From Candidatus Omnitrophota bacterium (GTDB taxonomy: Bacteria > Omnitrophota > Gorgyraeia > B26-G9): DNA of 14,488 nucleotides. The stretch is taken from positions 1 through 14,488 of the forward strand of contig JAGLQQ010000181.1 in the NCBI GenBank assembly GCA_023136735.1, read 5' to 3'. The translations under genes were made by a program, and so were the position numbers. The notes below the pieces were generated by a model that did not search any database, was not told where the DNA came from, and saw only the letters and a program-made list of their open reading frames with translations. This document shows, piece by piece, positions 1 through 8,300 of this stretch (position 1 is its first letter; the number at the start of each line of letters is the position of its first letter).

Positions 1-1992
1 ACTATTCTTGGCCAAGCGTTTATTGGCTTTATCTGTAAAAATGTCTTTTAGCATACTCAGCCCTTTTGGGCTTAGAGAATCTTTGTACTCTATAATATTA
101 TTTTTAATTTTTGTGCCTGCTCTTGAGCAAAAAAGGCCGATAATAAAATCTTTACCCTTCTGCCCATCTAATGCCGCCTGCGCTAATATAGTTTCTACAA
201 TAAAGCTGCTTGAGTGAAATCGCTCCGCATACTCAGATGCTTCAACTATGTTTTGCTTTGCCTTTGCATAGCTTGCTTCGTGCAAATAAGCCGCGGCAAG
301 CATAATACGCGTTGAATATCCGCAAGAATTATTAAACTTTGCCCTAAGTACCTTATCCTTTTGTTTAACAAGCAATACTTGATTTAAGTACTTGCGCACC
401 TTAGCGTTTGACGCTGAACCACAGAAAAGATTCCTGGTCAATAACGCTTTAGCATCCTGGCCATCAGTTTTACTTAAAGTTTCAAGTACCCCCTGATATT
501 TTCCATTTTCCAAATCAGCTAAAAACTCCGCGAAAAACTCCCGATCAAACATTTCGGTAAGTTTCTTGATCTGAGACTTATCCGTTCCATTTACTGTGAC
601 ATAAGCTTTTATAAACTCAAGCATCGACCTCATGAAAAGAATATTCATTTTTGCGATAAAAAAATTTGAATACTGATCATGTGTCTGGATTTTATGCATA
701 TCTTTAAGCGCCCTCACCGCTTGTCCTAAATGCTCTGAGGCAGCAGCCCAATCATTATCTTTGATGCTTTCTCCTGATAGCTTAGCGCTAACCTCAGTTA
801 TACAAATAAGAGGGTCAAGCCCCTCGTCCGCGGCTGCAGCTGCTTTTGAAAGTAACTCAATATATTTCCCGGCAAGCGCCATGGTTTTCGTATAAGATGT
901 AAATATTCCCGCTTTACGTTCTTCGAAATCGTCTGGTATTTTACCATGAAAACTATCACTAAACGCCCACAGCATATGATAATACTCCCAATAAAATCTT
1001 CTAAGTCTCGGCAAGGCATCAGGCTGAGAGAGAAGATTATCAGCTAAAGGAATAACTTTATCATAAAAAAGTATTGCCTGGGGATAATCACCATTTTTCT
1101 TGCACTCATTTCCGGCAAAATGTAAAACCGTAAAATACGTATAATACATTTCATCTATCATTTTCTTTGACGCGCTTGTTTGTTCTAAAACAGCGCTTTT
1201 TTCTTTAGCCAGCTTAAAATAATCCAAAGCCTCACCGGAAAAAATAAGTTTTTCCTCTAAAGATAATTTACTATCGGTTGCTAATTGAGCGCACGCGGTG
1301 CCCATTATCAGGATACTCTGAAAATCCGGCTCTATATTTTGCAAGGAAAAAGCATCCAGTAAAAATGTTTTTACTTTTGAATAATTATTAAGTTTTTGAC
1401 GTGGACTCAAGCTTGAGTCATTTTCAGCTAACTGGTAAAACACTTCCGCTTTTAGCGTTAAAACCAAACAAACAACCTCTATCTCCTCCGCGGTGAACAA
1501 CTGCTTTAACTGATTAATATCAATAGTCTCAAACACTCGCGCGCTTTCATTGAACATATTAACTGCTGTAGCCTTGGAATACGCCCCATCCTTATTTTGA
1601 TATATCTTAGGTAAATGGTTTACCACGGTAAGAGACCCCTCAAAAAACGCCGCGGCCTCGTAACCTTTCTTATATAAATCAAATGCTTCTTTAAATGCTG
1701 CAATAAAATCACTTATCAGGTGATCGTTTTTCAAACTTCCAGAGTCAGCGATAAGTTTTTCTACTACCTGCACCGGATCAAGCGGCACACTGTTTTGACT
1801 AGCTAAATCAATAGCCTGCTCATACCCCTGTTGGAATAATCCCGCGTCAACACACATAACAGGAGCAAGCATTTCCCGCGTTCCTGTTTTCGAATCATCT
1901 TCCAGGGCAAAAGAAATATTGCTTGTAACCATCCCTATGATTATCGCAAAAACCGGCAAATTCAAATTCTTTCTCATGATTCCGTAAATCAT
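1..1992 (-). CDS. Secreted helical TPR-like protein, partial (C-terminus beyond window)
   Basis: The frame is open without a stop from ATG at 1992 to base 1 (664 codons), so the C-terminus lies outside the window. I chose 1992 because an AAAAGGGA ribosome site sits 7 nt upstream; an in-frame ATG at 1977 lacks this. The N-terminus (MIYGIMRKNLNLPVFAIII, ending TSNISFA) looks like a Sec signal peptide, with a likely cut after SFA near residue 29. A TREMLAP motif follows. The rest is helix-rich, with segments resembling tetratricopeptide helices, for example GDYPQAILFYDKVIPLADNL and AAYLHEASYAKAKQNI, so a TPR-like solenoid in the periplasm or outside the cell is plausible. I see no catalytic motif and do not recognise the family. 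It starts 24 nt after the HD-GYP-deaminase gene and is probably cotranscribed with it. Confidence 0.8.
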   Translation of the reverse strand, partial: MIYGIMRKNLNLPVFAIIIGMVTSNISFALEDDSKTGTREMLAPVMCVDAGLFQQGYEQAIDLASQNSVPLDPVQVVEKLIADSGSLKNDHLISDFIAAFKEAFDLYKKGYEAAAFFEGSLTVVNHLPKIYQNKDGAYSKATAVNMFNESARVFETIDINQLKQLFTAEEIEVVCLVLTLKAEVFYQLAENDSSLSPRQKLNNYSKVKTFLLDAFSLQNIEPDFQSILIMGTACAQLATDSKLSLEEKLIFSGEALDYFKLAKEKSAVLEQTSASKKMIDEMYYTYFTVLHFAGNECKKNGDYPQAILFYDKVIPLADNLLSQPDALPRLRRFYWEYYHMLWAFSDSFHGKIPDDFEERKAGIFTSYTKTMALAGKYIELLSKAAAAADEGLDPLICITEVSAKLSGESIKDNDWAAASEHLGQAVRALKDMHKIQTHDQYSNFFIAKMNILFMRSMLEFIKAYVTVNGTDKSQIKKLTEMFDREFFAEFLADLENGKYQGVLETLSKTDGQDAKALLTRNLFCGSASNAKVRKYLNQVLLVKQKDKVLRAKFNNSCGYSTRIMLAAAYLHEASYAKAKQNIVEASEYAERFHSSSFIVETILAQAALDGQKGKDFIIGLFCSRAGTKIKNNIIEYKDSLSPKGLSMLKDIFTDKANKRLAKNS

Positions 1993-2016
1993 ATATTTAT
2001 CCCTTTTGATTTAATT

Positions 2017-3831
2017 TTATATAGCTTGTCTAATTAAATAATAGTGGCCTAAAGATGCTTTTTCTCCATACTCTTTAACCACTCTATGCCGCATAATATT
2101 TTTTCTTCTTTGAAGAGTATTATTAACTTGCTCCAAATCAGACTTAACATCAAGATCCCCCAGCAGGTTATCTATCATATTTACAAACTCACGATCTTTC
2201 TCTCTCATCGTATCTATCGGCAGCTTTCGCATATCATTCTGCTTAATAATCTCCGCAAACCAGCTATTAATAGTTCCGGTAATTTTTTCATACCCAGGTT
2301 GATTGCAAAATGAAAAGAACAATCTGTTGGGCTCGAGCACTCCCTCATTGGGAAAATGCGCTTGAGCTATCCTCATGCCGTTTTGACGCAATTCTTTTGC
2401 CGCGGTTTCGCTCTTCCTGATAAACTTAGGATCAGGATGCTCTGAACCATAATATATTTCTTTCACCCCTATCGCGCTCAGTAATTTAAAACATGCCGCG
2501 CAAGGACGCAAGGTAGTATAAATAACTTTATTTTTAAACGGATTGCCGGTTATTTGCGATATTTTTCCCAACGTCACAAGCGCTTCAGCAGAATGGTTTA
2601 ATTCCGATGAATAAGCTAAAAATTCAAGATTCTTTAGCTCTTCTATGTATGATTTGCGCAATCCCTGCCGTCTTAAATGCTCATCAAGCACCTTTAAAAC
2701 AAGGTTTACTTCCGCGTGACGGTGGGTGCCTATTGAATTTACCGCAATACTATACGGCTTTTCGTTCCAGCTATTCGAAATACCGCAGGCAACTTTGGCA
2801 AAAGGATATACAAATTCAATTTTCTCTGCTTCTTTTAATAATCCCCTAAAAATTCCGCCTTCCCAAACAGGTATTTGATAAAGCTCAGCACGCCTATTGG
2901 TAATCTTCTCATCCCTCAACATACTTAAAAATGTGGTTACAGCTCGCGGCCCGTAAAAGGAATATACATTGCTTTCAATCTCCTGAACTGCTCCTTGAAA
3001 CAATTGCTTATAGGGCTGAAAATATAGCCGCCGGCCAAGCATAGCACTGAAAGAATCAATGACACGCGTTATTTTTGTTTCCAGCGGAATTTCCTGCCTG
3101 GTTATCGAAGCAGGATACCCGCTTCCGTCAACATTCGCGTGATGACAAAAGACTATCGACAATATAAGCTCGTCTTTTATTCCCACGACTCTTAAAATAT
3201 CCTCAGAACTCGCCGTGTGCTTATTAATTTCATTGTAGATGATTTTCCTTTCCTCCTGAGTCAAAAGCAGCGAATCAGAAAAAAGACGCTCATCGTTAAT
3301 CATCCGCGGATCAATTTTACACTTTCCAATATCATGAAAACGAGCGGCAAACGCGATCTGGGCAAGATGATGTTTCCTAAAACCAAGGATCATCCCCATG
3401 CAATAGCTCATAAGCATTACTTCTTTTTGATGCTCTATCACCCAGGCACCACCGCCATCCATTACATATTTTTTTTCTATCTGCTCCAACATGTTGATCG
3501 GTTCCGCGAATTCATCAGCATAATCCTTTTTTATGTTTTCTAATAATTCATCCGCTGTTCCCACTTGATTAACAAGCTTGGCAAGAAACAAGTTGTACAA
3601 ACCATCCTCTTTATGCTTAACATCTCTTGGTCTAGTAATATTTCCTCTCTTAATCAAAATCGTAAATACCCGCGACAATGCGTCTGTTTGTATTTTCAGC
3701 CGGGGAGACAGGCAATCCTTTCCTTTCTCCCTGACAGATACTTCCCCGGAAGCAAAACAGGCATTTACAAAAATAAATACCTGCACCAATAAATAAATCA
3801 GGATTCTTTTTGTAGTTTTCATCATACTCAT
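2017..3831 (-). CDS. Signal-peptide-bearing HD-GYP phosphohydrolase fused to CDA-fold deaminase
   Basis: 604 aa. Residues 1-27 form a basic-hydrophobic signal peptide ending ACFASG, followed by KGKDCLSPRLK (37-46). Residues 130-305 are an HD-GYP domain. Its expected metal ligands are present: H134, H166-D167 in HDIGK, H205, H230-H231 and D259, plus G238-Y239-P240. The usual HHE is HHA (A232). HD-GYP enzymes classically hydrolyse cyclic di-GMP. Residues about 360-510 form a cytidine-deaminase-like zinc site: H372-A373-E374 and P443-C444-x-x-C447. DPKF and the following segment recall the RibD deaminase domain. The last roughly 95 residues are helical and unassigned. The gene is second in a three-gene operon, 41 nt after the stand-alone HD-GYP gene. 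No strong ribosome site precedes the start, and ATGs at codons 3 and 4 are alternatives. An exported nucleotide deaminase is odd: the signal segment may instead be an anchor, or the substrate may be extracytoplasmic. Confidence 0.88.
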   Translation of the reverse strand: MSMMKTTKRILIYLLVQVFIFVNACFASGEVSVREKGKDCLSPRLKIQTDALSRVFTILIKRGNITRPRDVKHKEDGLYNLFLAKLVNQVGTADELLENIKKDYADEFAEPINMLEQIEKKYVMDGGGAWVIEHQKEVMLMSYCMGMILGFRKHHLAQIAFAARFHDIGKCKIDPRMINDERLFSDSLLLTQEERKIIYNEINKHTASSEDILRVVGIKDELILSIVFCHHANVDGSGYPASITRQEIPLETKITRVIDSFSAMLGRRLYFQPYKQLFQGAVQEIESNVYSFYGPRAVTTFLSMLRDEKITNRRAELYQIPVWEGGIFRGLLKEAEKIEFVYPFAKVACGISNSWNEKPYSIAVNSIGTHRHAEVNLVLKVLDEHLRRQGLRKSYIEELKNLEFLAYSSELNHSAEALVTLGKISQITGNPFKNKVIYTTLRPCAACFKLLSAIGVKEIYYGSEHPDPKFIRKSETAAKELRQNGMRIAQAHFPNEGVLEPNRLFFSFCNQPGYEKITGTINSWFAEIIKQNDMRKLPIDTMREKDREFVNMIDNLLGDLDVKSDLEQVNNTLQRRKNIMRHRVVKEYGEKASLGHYYLIRQAI

Positions 3832-3872
3832 AGTTTTACATATTCCGCGGTAGTTTTTGGTTCCTTAGTTTT

Positions 3873-4523
3873 TTAACCCGCCAATAATATATTATGCAGT
3901 CTGTTGAAGGTACTGTCTTCATCTGGTTTGCTCTGCGCTTTTCCAGTAATAGCAAGAAATACATCTACAAGTTTCGGATTATAAAGACTGCCGCTATTTT
4001 CCTCAATCTGCAAAAGCGCCCACTTAAAATCTTTTTTACTTCTGTTGTGATAAGGCCGGCGCCCGAGCATCGCGCTGAAAGAATCAACAATACGCAGGAT
4101 CTGCGCCTCAAGCGGTATTTCATCTGCCTTTAACTTGTCAGGGTATCCAGTCCCGTCATAATTTTCATGATGATAAAAAACTCCGTCAAGTATAGCCTTT
4201 GAATCAACTCCCTTTTTCTTCAAAATATCATATGACTGATGTACATGCTCAAAAACAGCATATCTTTGAGCATCATTCAACGCCCCTTCATGGTTGATAA
4301 TCTCAGGATCAATATGCGTTTTCCCTATATCATGAAAACGCGCGGCAATAGCCAAATCAGTCAAACGCTCATCCTCAAATCCAAGCATCTCGCCCATCTG
4401 GTAAGAAAGCAGAAAAACCTCCTTTTGATGCCTGATAACCCATACCGGAAAATCCTTATGCTTTTCATGCTGTTCTAAGTAATATATTGAGTTACTAAAT
4501 TCTGGAATACTTTTGTGTAACAC
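3873..4523 (-). CDS. Stand-alone HD-GYP domain phosphohydrolase
   Basis: 216 aa, little more than one HD-GYP domain, with no receiver, PAS, GGDEF or membrane segment. The expected metal ligands are present: H32, H64-D65 (HDIGK), H93, H118-H119-E120 and D147, and the GYP motif is at 126-128. The position that is Glu in the trinuclear-iron enzyme PmGH appears to be W28, so a binuclear centre is more likely (from recalled structure). Cytoplasmic cyclic di-GMP hydrolysis is the family default; other phosphohydrolase substrates are possible. The start is GTG, supported by a near-perfect GAGGAGG 5 nt upstream. The domain closely matches that of the downstream fusion, including the unusual DSFSAMLGRR in place of the common D-x-FDALTSxR, so the two are tandem paralogues. 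It is the first gene of the operon, about 32 nt from the predicted transcription start. Confidence 0.92.
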   Translation of the reverse strand: MLHKSIPEFSNSIYYLEQHEKHKDFPVWVIRHQKEVFLLSYQMGEMLGFEDERLTDLAIAARFHDIGKTHIDPEIINHEGALNDAQRYAVFEHVHQSYDILKKKGVDSKAILDGVFYHHENYDGTGYPDKLKADEIPLEAQILRIVDSFSAMLGRRPYHNRSKKDFKWALLQIEENSGSLYNPKLVDVFLAITGKAQSKPDEDSTFNRLHNILLAG

Positions 4524-4561
4524 TTTTTCCTCCTCAACCTTCTATATAAAAAAGGTTTTAA

Positions 4562-4590
4562 AGTATACCATATCAAAAGTGTTTTCGCAA
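4562..4590 (-). promoter_or_regulatory. Sigma-70-like promoter of the HD-GYP operon
   Basis: On the minus strand TTGCGA (4590-4585) and TATACT (4567-4562) are separated by 17 bp, a good vegetative promoter match. The predicted start is near 4555, giving a leader of about 32 nt. That leader contains a small inverted repeat, AACCTT (4557-4552) with AAGGTT (4541-4536), directly before the GAGGAGG ribosome site. Confidence 0.6.
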
Positions 4591-4725
4591 CATTAACCAT
4601 AAATCTTTAACTCTTTTAATATTAATATGTTATGGCTAATTTCCGCCACTCTTTTAACTGCAAAAACCCGTAAAAACAGGGATACTTTTGTTACAGACCC
4701 TTTTTATAGAAAGGAAATACCTATA

Positions 4726-4939
4726 ATGATCAGTTGTTTCAATAGGATTATAGTAATTGGCCTGACCTTTTTACTGCTTTTTAGTGCGCAGATATTGGTT
4801 TTTGCGTTTGATTCACCGGATATCCTCTCATATAAATACTACTACTCTGCAAACTGCCGTAAACCTTCTAGTTAAAAGAGAACAACTCAACGCCATAAGC
4901 GAAGAAGACGAAATAAAGATCAGCAATATAATAGCATAG
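4726..4939 (+). pseudogene. Frameshifted remnant of a small secreted protein
   Basis: ATG at 4726 follows AAGGA with a 10-nt gap. It opens a frame beginning MISCFNRIIVIGLTFLLLF and ending VFAFDSPDILSYKYY, a convincing signal peptide, but this frame runs into unrelated residues and stops at 4875. Moving to the +1 frame near 4832 gives INTTTLQTAVNLLVKREQL and on to a stop at 4937-4939, a sensible coding continuation. The joined product resembles the N-terminus of the HD-GYP-deaminase: LS-x4-I-x-T-x2-L then L-[IV]-K-R. I read this as the degraded front end of a gene from the same secreted family, whose body has been lost. It could instead be a genuine 49-aa secreted peptide or a sequencing indel. 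It is the only plus-strand coding signal in the window that I find credible. Confidence 0.45.
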
Positions 4940-5104
4940 CATTCTGATAATTCACTTTCCAATTATGCCCAAAGATTAGATTTATAAGGATTGGAACAAA
5001 TCATATAACATATTGATATGTAAGGGGAAATATAAAAACATCGAATACCATTTAAAAACCTGATATATTTAGATTAATCAAGACAGATACAGCTGACGAT
5101 ACTT

Positions 5105-5180
5105 TAATCCGTGTACCCTGTGGATGTTATAAGTTCTTTTATCATTTTTTTAATCTGCGAAAATCTGCGTAATCTGTGGA
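5105..5180. repeat. 10-bp-period repeat of the AATCTGCG / CTGTGGAT type, two clusters
   Basis: At 5151-5180 three near-identical 10-mers lie in tandem: TAATCTGCGA, AAATCTGCGT, AATCTGTGGA. At 5105-5124 a diverged copy of the last two units appears (AATCCGTGTACCCTGTGGAT against AATCTGCGTAATCTGTGGAT, 5164-5182 region). Similar AATCTGCG/AATCTGTGG strings are, as I recall, dispersed in intergenic DNA of many unrelated bacteria. Function is unknown. Confidence 0.55.
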
Positions 5181-5197
5181 TTTAGTCGCTCTAATCA

Positions 5198-5230
5198 GGT
5201 TCTTTCTCCCAACTTAAATAAGAAAGAACC
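5198..5230. repeat. Perfect inverted repeat, 10-bp arms
   Basis: GGTTCTTTCT (5198-5207) and AGAAAGAACC (5221-5230) are exact reverse complements around a 13-nt spacer. No T-tract flanks it on either strand, so it is a poor terminator. It may be a protein-binding site or a small repeat element. Confidence 0.5.
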
Positions 5231-5263
5231 CAAAAAGTCCTTAATGCCTTATTATACTACTAT

Positions 5264-5300
5264 AAAAAAAGACCCCCCCGCGCTACAAAAGCGCAGGGAG
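5264..5300 (-). terminator. Rho-independent terminator of the pyruvate:ferredoxin oxidoreductase gene
   Basis: Read on the minus strand, CTCCCTGCGC pairs with GCGCGGGGGG (two G-U pairs) around a 7-nt loop, followed by TCTTTTTTT. It lies 30 nt past the stop codon. A second small hairpin (GATCTT/AAGATC, 5300-5318) lies between stop and terminator. Confidence 0.85.
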
Positions 5301-5329
5301 ATCTTCGATCATAAGATCACAGTTTTATT

Positions 5330-8300
5330 TTATTCTATACTATAATCTAATTTTGTTAGATGTTCATACATCTTATATCTGCGTTTTAATTCTTCTTGAG
5401 AAAGCTTCAGAAATGTTGCTGCCCTTTCCGGAGCCATGGTCTTCAAAGCCTTAAACCTGGTCTCATTATAAATATAATCTTCCAGAGGAATGCTCGGCGC
5501 CTTACTGTCAAGCTGCATAGGATTCTTACCCTGCTTAATGAGGTCTGGATTGTACCTGAACAAAGTCCAGTATCCTGAATCCACCGCCTTCTTCTGCTGG
5601 TCCATACCCTTAGTCATATTAATTCCATGCGCAATACAATGCGTATAGGAAATTATTATTGAAGGGCCGTCAAACTTCTCAGCTTCAATAAATGCCTTTT
5701 GAGTTTGAGCCGGATTTGCCCCCATTGCCACACGAGCAACATAAATCGATCCGTATGTAGCAGCCAGCAGTCCAAGGTCTTTTTTAAACAAAGGTTTACC
5801 AGCCGCGGCAAATTTGGCTATTGCTCCCATAGGAGTTGCCTTTGACATCTGTCCGCCTGTATTTGAATACACTTCTGTGTCCAGCACCAGAACATTAATG
5901 TTCTTATCCTGAGCAAGAACATGGTCTAATCCGCCGTAGCCGATATCATATGCCCATCCGTCTCCGCCTAAAACCCAGACGCTTTTAGCAACCAGATAAT
6001 CTACTATTGAAAGCAGCTTTTTCGCCTTTACATTGCCTTTTAATTTGGCTTTTAGCGTTGCCACTCTTTCCCTCTGTTCCTCTATCTGAAGATGTGTTTT
6101 CTGCTGGGCTTTCAGTATTTCATCCGCAAGTGCACTTAAGTCCCCAGTTGCTGCTTCCTTTAGCATTGTCCTTGCCTGATCAGTAATCTGGTCAACCGCT
6201 AAACGCATGCCAAAACCAAATTCAGCATTATCCTCAAACAATGAGTTTGACCATGAAGGGCCTTTCCCATCCTCCCGTACGCAATAAGGTGTCGTAGGTA
6301 AATTGCCGCCATATATTGAAGAACACCCTGTGGCATTGGCAATTAACGCCCTATCACCATACAACTGTGTTAACAGTTTTACATACGGTGTTTCACCGCA
6401 ACCGGCACAAGCGCCTGAGAATTCAAACAATGGGCGCATAAGCTGCGCACCGCGTAATGTCTCAATTCCAAACGGGTTATCCTTAACAGTGACATCCGGC
6501 AAAGAAAGGAAAAACTCAAAGTTTGTCTTTTCCTTTTCACGTACTGCAATCTGTGACACCATATTTATTGCCTTTTTACCTGTTGGCTGCTTGTCTGCTC
6601 CCCTTTCAAGCGCAGGACACTTATTCACACAAGCTCCGCATCCTGTACAATCTTCCGGTGCAACCTGCAAAGTAAATACCTTGCCTTCCATTCCTTTTCC
6701 TTTGGCAGCAGATGATTTGAACCCCGCAGGTGCTCCTTTAATAAGAGCTTCATCATATATCTTCATTCTGATAACAGCATGCGGGCACACCATACTGCAT
6801 TGAGCACACTGAATACAGAGTTCAGGTACCCACTCAGGAATATGCAAAGCTATATTTCGTTTTTCATACTGACATGTTGCTGTTGGCCAAGTACCATCAA
6901 CAGGAAAAGCAGATACCGGCAAATCATCTCCACGACCTGCAATTATAGGAGCAGTCACATTTTTTACAAATTCAGGTGCATCAGCAGAAACAATATCAGG
7001 AATAGATATTTTACTTGTAGCCTTAGCTGGGACCTTTACTTCTTCTATAGAATCTAAAGCCGCATCAACAGCTTTATTATTCATATCTACTATTTTCTCG
7101 CCTTTAGAACCATATGTTTTCTTAATCGCACCTTTAATAGCCTCGACTGCCTTTTCAACAGCGATAACATTGCTGATCTTAAAGAAAGCAGTCTGCATTA
7201 TTACGTTAATTCTCGCGCCAAGCCCTATCTCATCAGCTAAAGCAAAAGCTTTAATTATATAAAACTTCAGCTTTTTATCAATAATCATCTGCTGTACTTC
7301 CTTTGGCATCTTATCCCATACTTGGCCGCTGCCAAACGGACTAGCCAGCAAAAATGTCGCGCCAACTTCAGCGGCAGACAGCATATCGTATTTCTCAAGG
7401 AAACTAAAGTTATGACAAGCAATAAAATTAGCTTTTTGAATAAGATATGTACTTGTAATGTTTCCTTTTCCAAAACGCAAATGAGATATTGTGCGTGATC
7501 CTGCTTTTTTAGAGTCATAGACAAAAAATCCTTGAACATTATAATCAGTTAACTCACCGATTATCTTAATAGAGTTCTTATTCGCGCCAACTGTTCCATC
7601 AGACCCCAAGCCCCAGAACATACAGCGAATATTTTCTGGATTCTCAGCTTCAAAACAAGCATCCGCTTCAAGGCTGGTATTAGTAACATCATCGACTATC
7701 CCTACCGTAAAACCATTCTTGGGCTTTGAAGCGAATAAATTGTCGAACACTGCTTTAACCATGCAAGGGTTGAATTCTTTAGACCCAAGCCCATAGCGTC
7801 CGCCGACAATTATTGGCCATGCTTTAAAAGGAGCTGTGCCCTTTTCCATTGCCTCGCCAATCGCGGAACGAACCTCCAAATACAATGGTTCACCTATTGA
7901 ACCAGGCTCTTTTGTTCTGTCTAAGACAGCAATAGATTTTGTTGTCTTGGGGATTGCCCCTATAAATGCCTCCACATCAAAAGGACGATAAAGTCTTACA
8001 ATGATCATTCCGACCTTTTCACCGCTTGCATTCATTTTATCTACAGCTTCCTGAGCTGCCCCTGTACCCGAGCCCATAATAATAATTATCTTCTCTGCAT
8101 CTTTTGCGCCCACATAATCAAATGCCTTATACTTTCGACCAACGACTTTAGCAAACCTATCCATGACATCCTGGACAATCGCAGGAGTTTTCTCATAAAA
8201 AGCATTTACTGTTTCTCTTTCCTGAAAAAATACGTCTGGGTTTTGAGAAGTACCTTTTATGGTTGGACTATCCGGACTGAGCGCGCGAGCTCTGTGTGCC

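Larger units (their letters stand above)
4940..5329. other. Intergenic stretch without a gene
   Basis: I see no coding signal here. The stretch carries a short AT-rich palindrome (ACATAT-TG-ATATGT, 5008-5021), copies of a 10-bp-period repeat (5105-5180), a perfect 10-bp inverted repeat (5198-5230) and the oxidoreductase terminator (5264-5300). It lies between the start of the HD-GYP operon and the end of the oxidoreductase gene and looks like decaying intergenic DNA. Confidence 0.6.

Noticed and set aside
798..1019. Minus-strand open frame of 73 codons
   Set aside because: It lies in another frame of the long open secreted-protein gene, which is far better supported.
3217..3543. Plus-strand open frame of 108 codons
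   Set aside because: It is antisense to the HD-GYP domain of the fusion gene and has no coding features of its own.
4627..4725. Upstream extension of the plus-strand remnant
   Set aside because: The ribosome site and signal peptide fit the ATG at 4726; the 33 extra codons add nothing protein-like.
5151..5180. Possible CRISPR array
   Set aside because: The units are 10 bp, adjacent and without spacers, and no cas gene is nearby.
6303..6803. Plus-strand open frame of 166 codons
   Set aside because: It is antisense to the ferredoxin domain region of the oxidoreductase, has no ribosome site or recognisable domain, and exists because the opposite strand is constrained.
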